A program made the translations under genes and the position numbers. Positions 1 to 9,445 of a stretch of 34,464 bases of DNA are shown here, one piece after another. Position 1 is the first letter of the stretch; the number at the start of each line of letters is the position of its first letter. The stretch is taken from contig MU400831.1 of the NCBI GenBank assembly GCA_022578965.1, positions 1 through 34,464 on the forward strand. Direction: 5' to 3'. The DNA comes from Xylaria sp. FL1777 (Eukaryota > Ascomycota > Sordariomycetes > Xylariales > Xylariaceae). Under the pieces are notes generated by a model. It was not told the DNA's origin. It was given only the letters and a program-made list of their open reading frames with translations, and did not search any database.

Positions 1-120
1 AATTTATAAGTTAATTAGTTTTAAAAAAATAATAAAACAGCATACTAGTTTAAATATATTTAACTTATTTTTAAATATATTATAACTTTATTTAAATATT
101 ACTTTAAACAATATTTTTAG

Positions 121-182
121 GTATTTATATTTTATTTTAACTTTATATTTATTAATAAACATAATAACTAATTATTATATAG
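121..182 (+). other. Spliceosomal intron in the hAT-I transposase relic
   Basis: The segment starts GTATTTATATTTTA and ends CTAATTATTATATAG, so it has a 5' splice site, a CTAAT branch box and a 3' AG. The equivalent segment is present at the homologous place in hAT-II (about 6637-6692, minus) and hAT-III (minus, near 33760-33820), while the flanking exon sequence continues the hAT reading. Confidence 0.7.
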
Positions 183-1274
183 TATTACTAAAAATAACGC
201 TAAAAATAACAATACGTTTTTAGAGTCTTTTAGTAAAAATTATTATAATTTAACTAAAAAGAACTTTAATAATAATATTCGTTGCAGTTTTTATGTTATT
301 AATATAATTGTTTAAGTTATTCTTAAAAAATATATATTAAAACAATAAAAAGCCAATAAATTATTACGTTATATTAATAATCCTCGAAATAATAATAACA
401 AAAACTAAGAAATTTATAAGTTAATTTATTATTATTATTATTTATTACTTTATACTAATAATTATAATAGCTTTAATTATATAAATTCGAAGATTAGTTG
501 TTATAACTAAATATACTACTAAAATACGCAATTTGTTAAAGGATAATATTCTTTTAGCAAAAAAAAATAATAATTTACCTTTAAATTATAACAAGAAAAA
601 AATTCCACTAGGTATTTATAATTATTATATTTGGTTTTATGTTATTATGTTAATAAGCTAATTTGTATAAACTAAATAATACTACAAGATGAAATTTAAC
701 ATATAAAATGTTAACTGTTTTTTTTGAATTTAAAGAGCCTTTAGATTATATTAATCGAAATACAACCGATCTTAAATTTCAATCGAAGTTTTTAAACCAA
801 TATAATTAGTATATTACTAAATAACTTTAAAAGTTATTTAGTATTTTTTTAAAACCTTCAGTTAAATTACAAGGTAAAGTTTATATAACTTTACCTTTAG
901 GTTTATTATATATTTATAAAATATATAAAAACCTTGAAAAATTTATTCATATAACAGAACAAAAAATTCAAGAAACCTTAAGTTTAGTAAGTATTTATTA
1001 TTTATTGTTTATTTAATATATTATGCTAATAAATTTTTTAAAAACCTAGTTTATCTAATTTAATAACTGCTATTAAATCTGGAATAAATAGGTTAAAAAC
1101 TTATTTTTTACGCACTTTAATACTTTTAAATATAAAAGATTATAAACCTTATATTTTAAGTACTATTTTGGACCTAAGGTTTAAAACACTTTATTTTTAA
1201 CACAATAATTTATTATTTTAGTATTTAAAAAGTTATAATAATATTATAAGTATATTTAAAAGAAAATTTCAAAA

Positions 1275-1285
1275 GTAAGTTTTAA

Positions 1286-1320
<35 letters not shown>

Positions 1321-1345
1321 TATACTAATTATTTTATTAAGCTTT
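1275..1345 (+). other. Intron with an ATT microsatellite in the hAT-I transposase relic
   Basis: The sequence opens with GTAAGTTTTAATTTT, continues with a run of about ten ATT triplets, then an ACTAAT branch-like box near 1323. The same intron in hAT-II (about 5450-5525) and hAT-III (about 32590-32665) has its own imperfect triplet run of different length, so the microsatellite lives in the intron and has varied between copies. The 3' AG in this copy is mutated. Confidence 0.6.
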
Positions 1346-1527
1346 AAAGAATATATAACATTTTAGATGTTAATGTTTTAATTAATGAACTAGAAGACTA
1401 AGAAAATTTAAATAATAGCGATTTAAGTACTTTAGAGTCTGAAAAAAAGTTTTATTTAAATCATTCAAAAAGCCATAATAAAGCAGAATATATTATTTAT
1501 TTAAATGAAGATATTCTATATAAAAAG

Positions 1528-1582
1528 GTATGTTTATATTAAATTATTACTTATTTAAGTTTAAACTAATTATTATTATTAG
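1528..1582 (+). other. Intron just before the hAT dimerisation domain
   Basis: A 55-bp intron with intact signals: GTATGT at 1528, ACTAAT near 1565 and AG at 1581-1582. Splicing joins the Asp/Glu-rich exon to the LEFWKNN exon. hAT-III keeps the same intron (minus, ending with CATACC near 32405), which supports the exon model. Confidence 0.75.
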
Positions 1583-1904
1583 TTAAATCTATTAGAATTT
1601 TGGAAAAATAATGCTTTACGATTTTTAATTTTATTAATAATAGCTAGAAAATATTTAGCTATTTTAGCTACTTTAGCATTTATTAAACGGGTTTTTTCTA
1701 TTTTTAGTAATATTATTACTAAAAATAGAAATAAACTAAGTTTAAAAACGGTTAGCTAGCTAACTTTATTAAAAAGCTGGAAAATTAAAAATTTAGATGA
1801 ATTACTAGAAAAGGTAAAAAGTGAAAATAAAAAGGAAGAACTAGAGGAAAATAAGAAATAAAATGTTAAAATAGCTGTTTTTATAGTTTATTTATATAAA
1901 ATGA

Positions 1905-2637
1905 AAACTTTTTTTTAGCAATATCATAAAGTAAAAAAAATAATTTTTAATTATGTTTAAGTTATTATAAAAGCTATAAAATTAGTAAAAATAACAACAG
2001 GTTATAGTTTTTATAAAAGCAAAGTGTTTTTTAAAGTTCAATAAAATTAAAAAAGTTAGAAAATTAAAATACTAAGTAAATAATATATATATTAATTTTA
2101 TTTTAGTGTAATAATAAACTATAAATTATAACATTTCTAAATATACTAAAGTTGTTATAAAAGCTATAATACTAGTAAAAATAACAACAAGTTATAGTTT
2201 TTATAAAAGCAAAGTGTTTTTTAGAGTTTAATAAAGTTAAAAAGTTAGAAAATTAAAATATTAAATAAATAGCTAATATATAAATTCCATTTTAACAAAA
2301 TAATAAATTATAAATTATAACATTTCTAAATATATTAAAGTTATTATTAAAGCTATAATATTAGTAAAGAAATAATAGCTTATAATTTTCATAACAATAA
2401 AATGTTTTTTAAAGTTTAATAAAGTTAAAAAAGTTAAAAAACTAAAATACTAAGTAAATAACTTATATATAAATTCTATTTTAGTATAATAATAAATTAT
2501 AAATTATAGCATTTTTAAATATATTAAAGTTATTATTAAAGCTATAACATTAGTAAAAAAATAACAGCTTATAACTTTTATTATAGTTAAGTGTTTTTTA
2601 AAGTTTAATAAAATTAAAAAGTTAAAAAAGTAAAATA
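1905..2637 (+). repeat. 189-bp tandem repeats of hAT-I, about four units, interrupted by A1
   Basis: The block around GTTATAGTTTTTATAAAAGC recurs near 2001, 2191, 2380 and 2569, a period of about 189 bp. Each unit also carries TAATAATAAATTATAAATTATA and TAAAGTTATTA blocks. The array is cut inside a unit by element A1 and its last part is found after that insertion (4846-4920). It lies between the transposase stop and the subterminal repeats, so it is 3' non-coding sequence of the transposon. hAT-III has eight units in the same place. Confidence 0.85.
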
Positions 2638-4838
2638 TATATTGTATTACTTGGGCTAATAGCTTATTAGCTATGCTAGTTTCTATCTTTTATATGTACA
2701 GGTAAAAACTATGCTTATAGGTTAAAAGCAAGCTATAAATAGCTTACTTTTTTTTTAGTAGCTAGGTAAAAACATTTTATATTTATTTCTAGGTTATATT
2801 AGTTTTGCTACGATTTTATTAAGTGCTTTGCTTTTTATTTTTTTGCTTTTAAGTTGTTTGCTTACTTGTATTATACTATTAACTAAATGTATGCACCTTT
2901 ATATAGTTACTTCGTAGTTTTTTTTCTTTTGTATTTTTTTTGCTTTATAGTTTATTTGCTTTAGTATTGCTGCCTGCTTTGTGCTGCTTATAGCAGTTTT
3001 TTTAGTTTTAATACTTACTTAGCTAAATATACTGCTTTTTTTTTCTAGTTTCTTTTTAAACTTCTTTTTATTGTATTGCTAATACATTATAGTTTGCTTG
3101 CTTTAGTATTGCTGCTAGCTTTTTGCTATACTAGTTTTTTTATAATAAAGTTATAATTAAGTTATAAGCAAAGTTAATTATTTATTACTTTTTAGTTTGC
3201 TTTTTATATATTTATTTTTTAAGCTGCTTTTATACTTTTTGCAGTAAGCTTACTAAGTAAGCATAGCTTATAAGTAGCTTATATATTAAGCAATATAAAG
3301 TAGCAATAAATAATAAGTTATTTTATTTAGCTACTTATATTAATTTTTTTTTTTTTTAACTACTAACTTTATTACTTTTATTATTACTACTACTATATGC
3401 TTAGTTTATGCTTGCTTTAATATATTAAAGTGCTTAATTCATAATATAATTAGTTATTAATGCGTTATAATTATATAAAAATTTACTTTGCTATAGCTGC
3501 TATGCTTTCTATAGTACGTATTTATAACTAGTTTAGCTTAAGTATATATACTAATTAGTATTAAGCTTATATATTTAAAGTTATAAGTTATTTTATTGCA
3601 GTTTTTACTAGTTATTTAATTTATAGTACTAAATAAAGTAGCTAATAGCTTGCTACTATATAGTTTAAGCTTTTATAATTGCTTATTATTATGCTTTTTT
3701 GCTATAACGCTAATTCTTAAAATAAAAATAAATGCTTTAATGCTTTACGTTAAAGTATTGCTAACAGTTTTAAAATTTATATTTATTAAGCATGCTAAAA
3801 TGCTTAAGCTATATTACTATTATATTGCTTATATTATAATAGTATATTATGCATTTTTTATTGCTGTTTTTTTTACGCTAACTATATAAAAACATTAATA
3901 ATTTTTACGCTTGCAATATTATTAGCAAGTTTACTAAGTGCTTATAATGCAAAAAAAGCAAAGTAAGCACTAAAAGTAGCAGTTATAGTTTTATAAATAC
4001 TTTTAACTATATTAATATTTATACGTTTTTAAGCTTTATTTTATGCTTATTTTAACTATTAAAGTTCTTTTAATTTTAAGTGCTACTAATAATTTTTTAG
4101 CCTAAAGAAGTTAATAAAAAACTTTAATTATTTGTTAAAGTTTGCATAGCTACGCGCTGTTTTTGTACTAATAGAAATATTTAAGCTGCATTTATAGCTA
4201 GTATGCAACTTTAAGTTGCAATTAAAAAGGCAAAAAAAGCTGCAGCAAGTAAAAAAGCTAGAAGTTTTACATAAATAAGCTAGTTAAAAAATATTTACAT
4301 AACTTTTAAAGGTTAGCATTATTATATATTTAGTAGCTAAAAGTTTTAGTAAAATTTCAGTATTTAATGCTTAATAAAATTGCTTAATTGCTTTGCTTTT
4401 TTATAATATATGCTTTTTAACTTTTGTAGTTTTATATTTATAATTTTATATTGCTATTTTTAGTACTTTATTATATTATGCTTTATTTTAAAGTTTATAA
4501 ATATAAGCCTATAATAAGCAGCTTTTTTAAAACTATAAGTAGTAAACAGCTTTATAACAAATGCTTTAGCTTTTGCTCTATAGTTATAGTAAACCTTTTT
4601 CGGCTTAAAAGAAAGCTAGTATTAATGTTTAGCTGTTTTTGCTCCGTATTTAAAGGCCTTTGTTTTTATGTTTTTATAGCTACTTATAACTTAATTAGTC
4701 TTTTAGCTACGTTATAATAGCTAAGCCTCCTTATATTTAGAACTTATTTAGCTATTCTACGTGCTTTTTTTAGGTTATACAATAACTAGTAGCCTAGTTA
4801 AAAATTTGTTTGCTTTTTTAGTATGCTGTAAGTAAAAA
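2638..4838 (-). mobile_element. A1: LINE-tailed 2.2-kb element of family A
   Basis: Three copies in the window (this one, 12757-14955 minus, 16224-18419 plus) share both ends. The sense strand here is minus: it starts near 4838 with TTTACTTACAGCATACT and ends at 2638 with AGTAATACAATATA. There are no terminal inverted repeats and no LTRs. A 7-bp duplication TAAAATA flanks the copy (2631-2637 and 4839-4845), checked against the uninterrupted 189-bp repeat unit. Variable-length target duplications, an AT-rich target and a 3' tail shared with the Gag-coding element B point to target-primed reverse transcription. No reverse transcriptase motif was found, so the family looks non-autonomous. Confidence 0.72.
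2690..4230 (-). pseudogene. Unidentified protein of family A, RIP-degraded
   Basis: I do not recognise this protein. On the minus strand, if TAA/TAG are read as former Gln codons, one frame stays coherent from about 4215 to about 3500 (for example LAQKKQQQKMHN and LATLFSTIN-like stretches), and the same frame is kept in A2 and A3. Further on (about 3035-2870) a Leu/Lys/Glu-type heptad stretch AVYLAKQVLKLKKLLQAA is followed by a Lys-rich segment and KQLYKGAYI. That tail loosely resembles the coiled-coil/basic C-terminus of fungal pogo-type transposases, but no DDE motif, Gag knuckle or RT motif could be found, so this is not claimed. The plus-strand open frames here are hydrophobic antisense shadows. 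Confidence 0.4.
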
Positions 4839-4845
4839 TAAAATA

Positions 4846-5095
4846 CTAAATAAATAACTTATATATAAATTTCATTTTAATGTAATAATAAATTATAAAT
4901 TTAAGCAGTTTTAAATATATTAACTTTATTATATTAGCTAAAATAATACTTATAAAAATAAAAAATTAAACTTTTTATATAATAAGTATATTAAATAAAG
5001 TTTAATAAAAATTAAAATAGCTATATTTAAACATAAAAAGCTTTATATTATTTAAATATTTAAAAAAAACTTTAAAAATATTACTTTAGTACAAA
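4846..5095 (+). other. 3' non-coding part of hAT-I: end of the tandem array plus a unique segment
   Basis: Positions 4846-4920 complete the 189-bp repeat unit that A1 interrupted. Positions 4920-5095 hold no gene; the same sequence, inverted, occurs in hAT-III at 29940-30030 and 30407-30480, where element B2 splits it. This shared segment fixes the architecture of the hAT family 3' end. Confidence 0.8.
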
Positions 5096-5398
5096 TATTA
5101 AGCTAGTATTAGTTCGTACTAGCCTAGTATTAGTTTATACTAGCCTAGTATTTTTTTAGCCGAACTAATACTAAGCTAGTACAAACTAATACTAGCTTAG
5201 TATTTTTTTAGCCGGATTAATACTAAGCTAGTACGGACTAATACTAGCCTAGTATTTTTTTTCCTGGACTAATACTAAGCTAATATTAGTCCGTACTAGC
5301 CTAGTATTTTTTTTTCCGGACTAATACTAATACTAGCCTAGTATATACTAGGCTAGTATTTGGACTAAGGACTAAATTACCAACCCTGTTCTTAGTCT
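5095..5398 (+). repeat. Subterminal dyad array and TIR of hAT-I
   Basis: Repeated units combine CTAGTATTAGT, a pyrimidine/purine centre such as TCCGGACTAA, and TACTAGCCTAGTATT, many of them palindromic, separated by T-runs. The array runs into GGACTAAATTACCAACCCTG at 5398. In hAT elements such subterminal motifs are transposase binding sites; here that role is inferred from position and symmetry. The matching array of hAT-III is at 29620-29935. Confidence 0.8.
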
Positions 5399-7439
5399 TC
5401 TAATTTATTAATTGAAATATTAACATCTAGAATATTATTTATTCTTTGTAGCCTAATATTATAATTAGTATAATATAATCATAATAATACTAATAATAAT
5501 AATAATAAAATTAAAACTTACTTTTGAAATTCTTTTTAAATATACTTATAATATCGTTATAACTTTCTAGATACTAAAATAATAAATTATCATGTTAAAA
5601 ATGAAGTGTTTTAAACCTTAAGTCCAAAATAGTACTTAAAATATAAGGTTTATAATCCTTTATATTTAAAGGTGTTAAAGTGCGTAAAAAATAAGTTTCT
5701 AACCTATTTATTCCAGATTTAATAGCAGTTATTAAATCAAATAAACTAGGTTTCTAAAAAATTTATTAGCATAATATATTAAATAAACAATAAATAATAA
5801 ATACTTACTAAACTTGAGGTTTCTTGAATTTTTTGTTCTGTTATATAAATAAATTTTTCAAAGTCTTCATATATTTTATAAATATATAATAAACCTAAAG
5901 GTAAAGTTATATAAACTTCACCTTATAATTTAATCGAAGGTTTTAAAAAAATACTAAATAACTTTTAAAGTTGTTTAGTAATATACTAATCATATTAGTT
6001 TAAAAACTTCGATTAAAATTCAAAATCAGTTATATTTTAATTAATATATTCCAAAGGGTCTTTTAATTCAAAAAAAACAGTTAACATTTTATATGTTAAA
6101 TTCCACCTTGTAATATTATCTAGTTTATATAAATTAGCTTATTAACATAATAACATAAAACAAAATATAATAAATATAAATAATTATAAATACCTAGTAG
6201 AATTCTTTTTTTGTTATAATTTAAAGGTAAAGTATTATTTCGTTTTGCTAAAAGAATACTATCCTTTAATAAATCGCGTATTTCGGTGGTATATTTAGTT
6301 ATAACAACTAATCTTCAAATTCTTGTAATTAAAGCTATTATAATTATTAGTATAAAGTAAAAAATAATAATAATAATAATAATAATAAATTAACTTACAA
6401 ATTTCTTAAATGTTGTTATTATTATTATAAGAATTATTAATATAACGTAATAATTCATTAGCTTTTTGTTGTTTTAATATATATTTTTTAAGAATAACTT
6501 GAACAATTATATTAATAACATAAAAACCGCAACGAATATTGTTATAAAAGTTCTTTTTAGTTAAATTATAATAATTTTCACTAAAAAACTCTAAAAACGT
6601 ATTGTTATTTTTAGCATTATCTTTAGTAATACTATATAATAATTAGTTATTGTTTTTATTAATATATATAAAGTTAAAATAAAATATAAATACCTGAAAA
6701 TATTATTTAAAGTAATACTTAGATAAGGTTGTAATATATTTAAAAATAAATTAAATATATTTAAACCAGTATGCCGTTCTGTTATTTCTTTAAAACCGAT
6801 TAACTTATAAATTAAGTTAAATTCAGAATTAATATAACAAATAACAACCCCCATAAAGGCTGTTTGCAAATTAAAAATCCAAATATCAAAAATAATAAAA
6901 AATACTCCATTATTTTTAATAGTTAGGTCTAAATCAATATTAAAGTTAATTAAAAAGCTATTAAATATAGCTTCTAAAATAAACTTTATTTTATAGCGAT
7001 TTATAGTAAAATCGCTATATAAAAATTAGTATAATATATTTAATAATAAAAGTATATAATACGTACAGTTTAAAATAATTCATTAAATCTTAAAAAAATT
7101 CAGAATTTATAACATTAAAAGAAAGGTTATTACTAATAATAAAATTTAGAATTTTATTATTAATAATATTTTCTTGGTTAATATCTTGAAGTGTAAGATT
7201 TCGAGGTCGTTTTTAAGTAGCAAGTAAAAAAAGGTTATTTTTATTGCTTATTTCGGTTTCTAAATAAATTAAATATTAATAATAAGCAAATAAACAATAT
7301 AAATAAAATATAAACTTACTTTTTTTTAAAGTTGTTTTTGTTTTTTTGCTATAAGCAATTATTAGATGTTTATTTTTATAATGTTAAACAAAGTTAGAAG
7401 ATTAAAAACCTTTAACTTTAACTATTGAATTAAAAGTAT
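5399..7439 (-). pseudogene. hAT-II transposase relic, central part
   Basis: This carries the transposase downstream of LINE B. The first exon piece (about 7439-7325) reads NFV, HYKNKH and IIAYSKKTKT, the second half of a BED-type zinc finger, with H-x4-H visible. The segment 6869-6690 is open and reads AFMGVVICYINSEF, GFKEITERHTGLNIFNLF, the conserved region ahead of the hAT catalytic core, and stops at an intron (CAG then GTATTTATA). Farther on, a CGFYVINIIVQVILKKYI-like stretch (about 6535-6460) is the hAT segment around the conserved Cys/His. At least six introns are visible, several with AAT/ATT runs (near 6365-6395). The dimerisation domain is missing because hAT-I is inserted at 5399. 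It is RIP-damaged throughout. Confidence 0.85.
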
Positions 7440-7454
7440 AACTAAAAATATATA
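7440..7454. repeat. Target-site duplication of LINE B, left copy
   Basis: AACTAAAAATATATA here equals 9385-9399 exactly (15 bp). It is the 3' end of a hAT-II intron (read on minus: TATATATTTTTAG then TT), so B entered at a splice acceptor. The length and lack of inverted ends fit target-primed reverse transcription. Confidence 0.85.
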
Positions 7455-9384
7455 TATTGTATTATTTAGAACTAATGGCTTTAAAAAGCTATGCTAAAAG
7501 CTACTTAATTTTATATGTAAGTAAAAACTGTGCTAAAGCTAAATAAAAATATCTTTGCTAACTGCTTGTTATTATAACTTATACTCTTTTTATAGCTAAC
7601 TGTATAGGTGCTACTATTTAAAAATCGCGTTGCTTGATTTTTATTTAATACTGCTGCTTTTGTTGCTTATGTTTTTGTTTGTTGCGTAAGCATAGCTTTT
7701 TGTTATTTAGACTGCTTATTAATAGTCTTTAAACGGGTTTTCTTTAGGCTAGTTTTAAAGCTTTAACATGTTAGTAATAGTTTGCAATTTTGTTTTTTGC
7801 GTAGTTGCTAGCGCAGTTTTTTTTAGTAAGCAACTTTTTAAGCAAATAGTATTTTTGCTTGCTTAATTATTAGCTTTTTGCTTGCGTAGCATTTTTGTAG
7901 TAGCAATAATACGTAGTTAGCTTTAAGTTAGCTTTATTACAAACTGTATAAAGCGGTAAATAAAGGCGTTTTTAGCTAGCTTGCATGCTTAAATAGCTTT
8001 TAGGCATTTTATTGCTTAAGCTAAGTAGTTGCTTTAATAAAAAAAGCATATAGCTGCTTTTTTTTTGGTTTGTATAAAGCATAAGTTTGTTTTGTTTTTA
8101 GCGTATTTTAAAAATTTGCACTAATTGCATTTCTGCTTGTTTTTATATATGCTAGCTTAGTAGCTTTATTTTTAGTAATTATAGCATTAGGTTGCTACTA
8201 TATTTACAAAATAAAAAGCTATTTAAAAATAGCAGTAGTTCTAAAAAAGTTTATTAATATATGCTATGTTTGCATTTTTTGCAGTTATAACTTTAATATA
8301 TATTAAGCATGTTTTTTATTTATACTATAGCAAGCAAAATAAAAAAAATAGCTTTTTAATCTTTAGCTTTTAGTTAGCTAGCTTAAGTTAAGCTAGCATT
8401 TTTTTCTTTTTTATTTTTAATACTTGCTTAGTTAGTAAGCTTAAAATTACTAGCTAATATAATTAAAAGTGCATTTTTAATCTTTTGCTAAACGTTTAAT
8501 AAGCTTATAATATATTTGCTAGCATTTAGGTTTAAATTTTCTGCTTATTAAAAATAACTTTTTAGTTATTATTTAGTAGTTTATATGCTGCTTAAACTAC
8601 GTTTGCTTTTATTGCTTAGTTTAGCTTTTATATTATAATTAATTTTGTTTTTATTTTAGCTTTATAGCTAGCAGAAATTATAATAATAGCCTAGTTAAAA
8701 TTTATTGCTATAATAGCTTTAAAGTAAGTTAATAAAGCAACGCATAAAAATTTTTTACTGCTATTTATTTATAGCACGTTTGCATAAAATATAAGCTGCT
8801 AGCAAAAAAGATTATTAATTTTAGCTTGTTTGCTTATGTAATCTTTAAATTGCTAAATTTGCACATATAGTAATTTTACTTTTATAATAAGCTTTTTTTG
8901 CTTTATTAATAACGCTTATAATAAGTTTTAGTTAATATATTTGCTACTTTTGTTATTATTGTTTGCTTATAGCTGCTTGCTTATTTGCTAAAAGTAATAC
9001 GCTTTTAATAGCTTTTTAATAACTTAGCAAGCATTATAAATAGTTTGTTTATTTGGGTTTTTTTTAAAAAAGATTTTAGTATTTATTATTGTTTTATTTA
9101 GCTTGTTTATATAACACTGCAAGTTTAACGTTAAGCTTATTGCTAGCTATTATTAGTTTAGGTTCGTATTATTAGCTAGTTATAACTAGTTCTGCGTTAA
9201 AGAAGTTGCGTTGTAGTTTTTTGCTTTTTTTATTTTTACTTCTATTTTTTCTTAGGCTTTTATTTGTACGGGCTTATTTTGTTTACAGCAGGTCTCCGTA
9301 AGTCTAGTTCTTAAAGCCGCGCGGGTATTCTTATAAATCTAGCTAGTCGCAAAGAAAAGCCTTCTGTTAAATTAAATAGTATCC
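7455..9384 (-). mobile_element. B: full-length 1.93-kb gag-only LINE
   Basis: The element is bounded by the 15-bp duplication. On the minus strand it begins GGATACTATTTAATTT at 9384, has a relatively GC-rich leader (to about 9270), one Gag-like reading frame with three Cys/His knuckles (8190-8000), and a short 3' region ending AATAATACAATA at 7455. The 3' tail of about 75 bp resembles that of family A. A 5'-truncated copy of the same family is at 30031-30392. There is no room for and no trace of an endonuclease/RT ORF2, so it would need enzymes in trans, as HeT-A or half-LINE elements do. It disrupts the BED-finger intron of the hAT-II transposase. Confidence 0.82.
7610..9290 (-). pseudogene. 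Gag-like ORF1 of LINE B (Tad1-clade type), RIP-degraded
   Basis: ORF1 proteins of Tad1-clade LINEs bind the element RNA. In minus-strand order the frame shows NYCYFQIAFYFV, then CYNYQKQSYQASIY (a damaged C-x2-C-x4-H-x4-C knuckle), then KCNQCKFLKYAKNKTNLC (second knuckle), then a third block followed by KCLKAIQACKLAKNAFIYR, which matches the usual CP-x-R-x(n)-A-x-A-x-x-x-R end of these knuckles. Missing Cys and His residues are TAT or TAA codons, one C-to-T step away. The C-terminal tail (about 7900-7620) is Ser/Lys/Gln-rich and is the part also preserved, less mutated, in the copy at 30031. It is a different subfamily from ORF1 of LINE C1. Confidence 0.75.
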
Positions 9385-9399
9385 AACTAAAAATATATA
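9385..9399. repeat. Target-site duplication of LINE B, right copy
   Basis: The 15 bases are identical to 7440-7454. Joining across B restores the hAT-II intron end and the exon that follows. Confidence 0.85.
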
Positions 9400-9445
9400 G
9401 TTAATAACATTAATAAATAAAGAATAATAATAAAATAAATATAAC

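Larger units (their letters stand above)
1..1860 (+). pseudogene. hAT transposase relic, C-terminal two-thirds, RIP-degraded
   Basis: A DDE/RNase H-fold hAT transposase would excise and reinsert the element through its TIRs. The recognisable part is the C-terminal hATC dimerisation domain at about 1590-1800, where the frame reads LEFWKNNALRF, then FIKRVFSIFSNIITKNRNKL, then LTLLKSWKIKNLDELLEK. The RxFS and NRNxLS features match the domain. The frame ends at TAA 1858-1860 after a Lys/Glu-rich tail. Upstream exons are interrupted by TAA/TAG codons, consistent with CpA to TpA change. Several small introns remain visible. Homology to the two other hAT copies (5399-7439 and 32077-34464, both minus) defines the exon pattern. 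The N-terminal BED finger seen in hAT-II is left of the window. The gene is dead. Confidence 0.9.
1..5398 (+). mobile_element. hAT-I: 3' part of a hAT DNA transposon, left end outside the window
   Basis: The segment reads as transposase relic (1-1860), a tandem array (about 1905-2637, resumed after an insertion at 4846-4920), a unique 3' stretch (4920-5095), a subterminal array (5095-5380) and a terminal inverted repeat. The TIR ends ATTACCAACCCTG at 5398, which inverted is CAGGGTTGGTAAT, a classic hAT end. The same order of modules, inverted, is found in hAT-III at 29620-34464. The sequence directly after the TIR (TTCTTAGT, 5399-5406) is the candidate 8-bp target duplication; its partner would lie left of the window. 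The element landed in the transposase of hAT-II, because 5399 onwards is the inverted equivalent of hAT-I transposase positions near 1400. Confidence 0.88.

Noticed and set aside
3650..3889. Hydrophobic open frames on the strand opposite to family A (also 13769-14008, 17409-17170 and 4451-4717)
   Set aside because: They recur because the A copies are related, but they run antisense to the LINE-type orientation given by the 3' tail. Their Leu/Phe/Ile-rich composition is what AT-rich antisense sequence gives, and no membrane-protein family is recognisable.
2638..4838. Family A as a TIR transposon, Helitron or Crypton
   Set aside because: The ends are not inverted repeats, there is no TC...CTRR plus hairpin layout at an AT site, no tyrosine-recombinase motif was seen, and the duplications vary in length as for LINE-type insertion.
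5380..5398. Telomere-like CCAACCCTG and AACCCTG motifs (also 12270-12278 and GGGTTAG at 15417)
   Set aside because: They occur once each at element ends, next to target duplications, and are hAT TIRs, not telomere repeats.
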